From DYMC01 sp035406705 (GTDB lineage Bacteria; Verrucomicrobiota; Lentisphaeria; Victivallales; GWF2-50-93), in NCBI GenBank assembly GCA_964426675.1, contig CAYRRM010000012.1:10288-74287 (forward strand): DNA of 64,000 bases, written 5' to 3'. Of this stretch, positions 63,561 to 64,000 are shown in pieces. The position numbers and the translations under genes are program-made. Under the pieces are notes generated by a model. It ran no database searches and was not told the origin of the DNA. It was given only the letters and a program-made list of their open reading frames with translations. Every line of letters starts with the position of its first letter. Position 1 is the first letter of the stretch.

Positions 63561-64000
63561 TTAATATTCTATTAGAAAACTTCTTGTAACATTTTGTGCT
63601 GTTTTTATTTTGGGTTCAATTCCTGTTCCCCATTGCCATGCGACTATTGTAACCTTGATTGGGAGTTTAGAACGAGGGGGGATTTTTGTAAACTTTAAAG
63701 TGTTGCCTTCAATCTCTGCTGGGCCCTCAAGTACATAGTATTGAACAGGAAGTCCGCTAGTTGACGTTGCATTAAGCTTAATCGATTTTGTTCCTACTTT
63801 TTGATTATTAATTTCTGGGAATGTGATTGTTTGTTCTTGACCTTCTTTATTTGGTAATACCTTGAAGAGGGCTTGTTGAACCATGCTTTTATATTTCTTG
63901 TCTCCAGGATGATTAGCATAAATCCATATATCATTATTTCTCCGATCAGGGACATATTCGGCTCGGCTGAATTGAATACGGAAAGTATCTGTTGCAGATT
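63561..64000 (-). CDS. C-terminus of a secreted protein, cut by the right edge
   Basis: The minus-strand frame is open from the right edge (first full codons read SATDTFRIQFSRAEYVP) to TAA 63561, giving about 145 residues with no start codon required. The region QTITFPEINNQKVGTKSIKL resembles the repeated Ig-like MBG-type domains that occur at the ends of surface proteins, with SGLPVQYYVLEGPAEIEGN following. It is on the same strand as the lyases, 42 bases after its stop to the next gene frame, so it probably opens the polysaccharide-degradation operon. Confidence 0.75.
   Translation of the reverse strand, partial: SATDTFRIQFSRAEYVPDRRNNDIWIYANHPGDKKYKSMVQQALFKVLPNKEGQEQTITFPEINNQKVGTKSIKLNATSTSGLPVQYYVLEGPAEIEGNTLKFTKIPPRSKLPIKVTIVAWQWGTGIEPKIKTAQNVTRSFLIEY

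Noticed and set aside
1..64000. rRNA, tRNA, CRISPR, prophage or insertion sequences
   Set aside because: No recognisable rRNA or tRNA stretch, no regularly spaced repeats, and no transposase, integrase or phage structural genes were seen. Short tRNAs could be missed by eye.

Overview
The window is a 64-kb piece of an AT-rich bacterial genome, interrupted by one run of ten Ns (38970-38979), so it comes from a draft scaffold. The host is a Gram-negative-type (diderm) bacterium: there is a secretin, several lipoproteins, an ABC-auxiliary lipoprotein and a pseudopilin. The large membrane proteins that resemble the DUF6784/DUF6785 families, a cytoplasmic sulfatase, a pseudopilin of the 'FTxIEMLIV' type with a charged residue before the cleavage site, and secreted multidomain lyases with LamG domains together suggest an uncultured member of the PVC group (Lentisphaerota-like). 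That placement is inference. I saw no rRNA, tRNA, CRISPR array, insertion sequence or prophage.

Layout. 1-8642 (minus): the end of an ABC-2 exporter (permease cut by the left edge, plus its ATPase), an OppA-like binding protein with a structured leader, mtaB with an overlapping sulfatase gene, manA, and a yqjE/yqjD-like pair. 8736-13795 (plus): an arsenic operon (arsR, an arsC-methyltransferase fusion, acr3), then a BatB/BatC-like VWA-TPR protein. 13919-23131 (minus): an LPG-synthase-type membrane protein, a lipoprotein, trpC, a small membrane protein, a DUF2156 acyltransferase, a pseudopilin with a clear terminator, an unknown membrane protein, cbiA/cobB and a UDP-sugar dehydrogenase. 23337-34145: a DUF3568-like lipoprotein, clpC, truB-nrnA-speB, a PBP pedestal fragment overlapping a SEDS gene, an AEC transporter, rtcB and a GTPase-less YchF homologue. 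34460-39187 (plus): secretin, MacA-like adaptor, ABC ATPase and MacB-like permease as one operon. 39200-42503: a CBS protein, an ABC-auxiliary lipoprotein, dtd, trxB and an unknown gene.

42716-64000 (minus) is one 21-kb co-directional block. Its upstream half encodes secreted polysaccharide-active proteins: the C-terminus of a cut protein, two alginate-lyase-family proteins with LamG/FN3/discoidin domains, and a GH78-like rhamnosidase. Its downstream half is a tightly overlapping eight-gene membrane module: a DUF6785-like transporter, a 1713-residue FtsX permease carrying a degenerate M28 peptidase domain, a DUF6784-like transporter, an unknown protein, a PqqD/RRE-like protein, a second FtsX protein and two MacB/LolD-type ATPases. 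This module is the best candidate for an undescribed multi-protein system.

Across the window a 13-bp interrupted palindrome, TGCGA-N3-TCGCA, occurs 16 times without a mismatch, always inside genes and in all three codon phases. Roughly 0.06 copies would be expected by chance. It looks like a genome-wide iterated DNA motif comparable in behaviour to HIP1, matS or uptake sequences.
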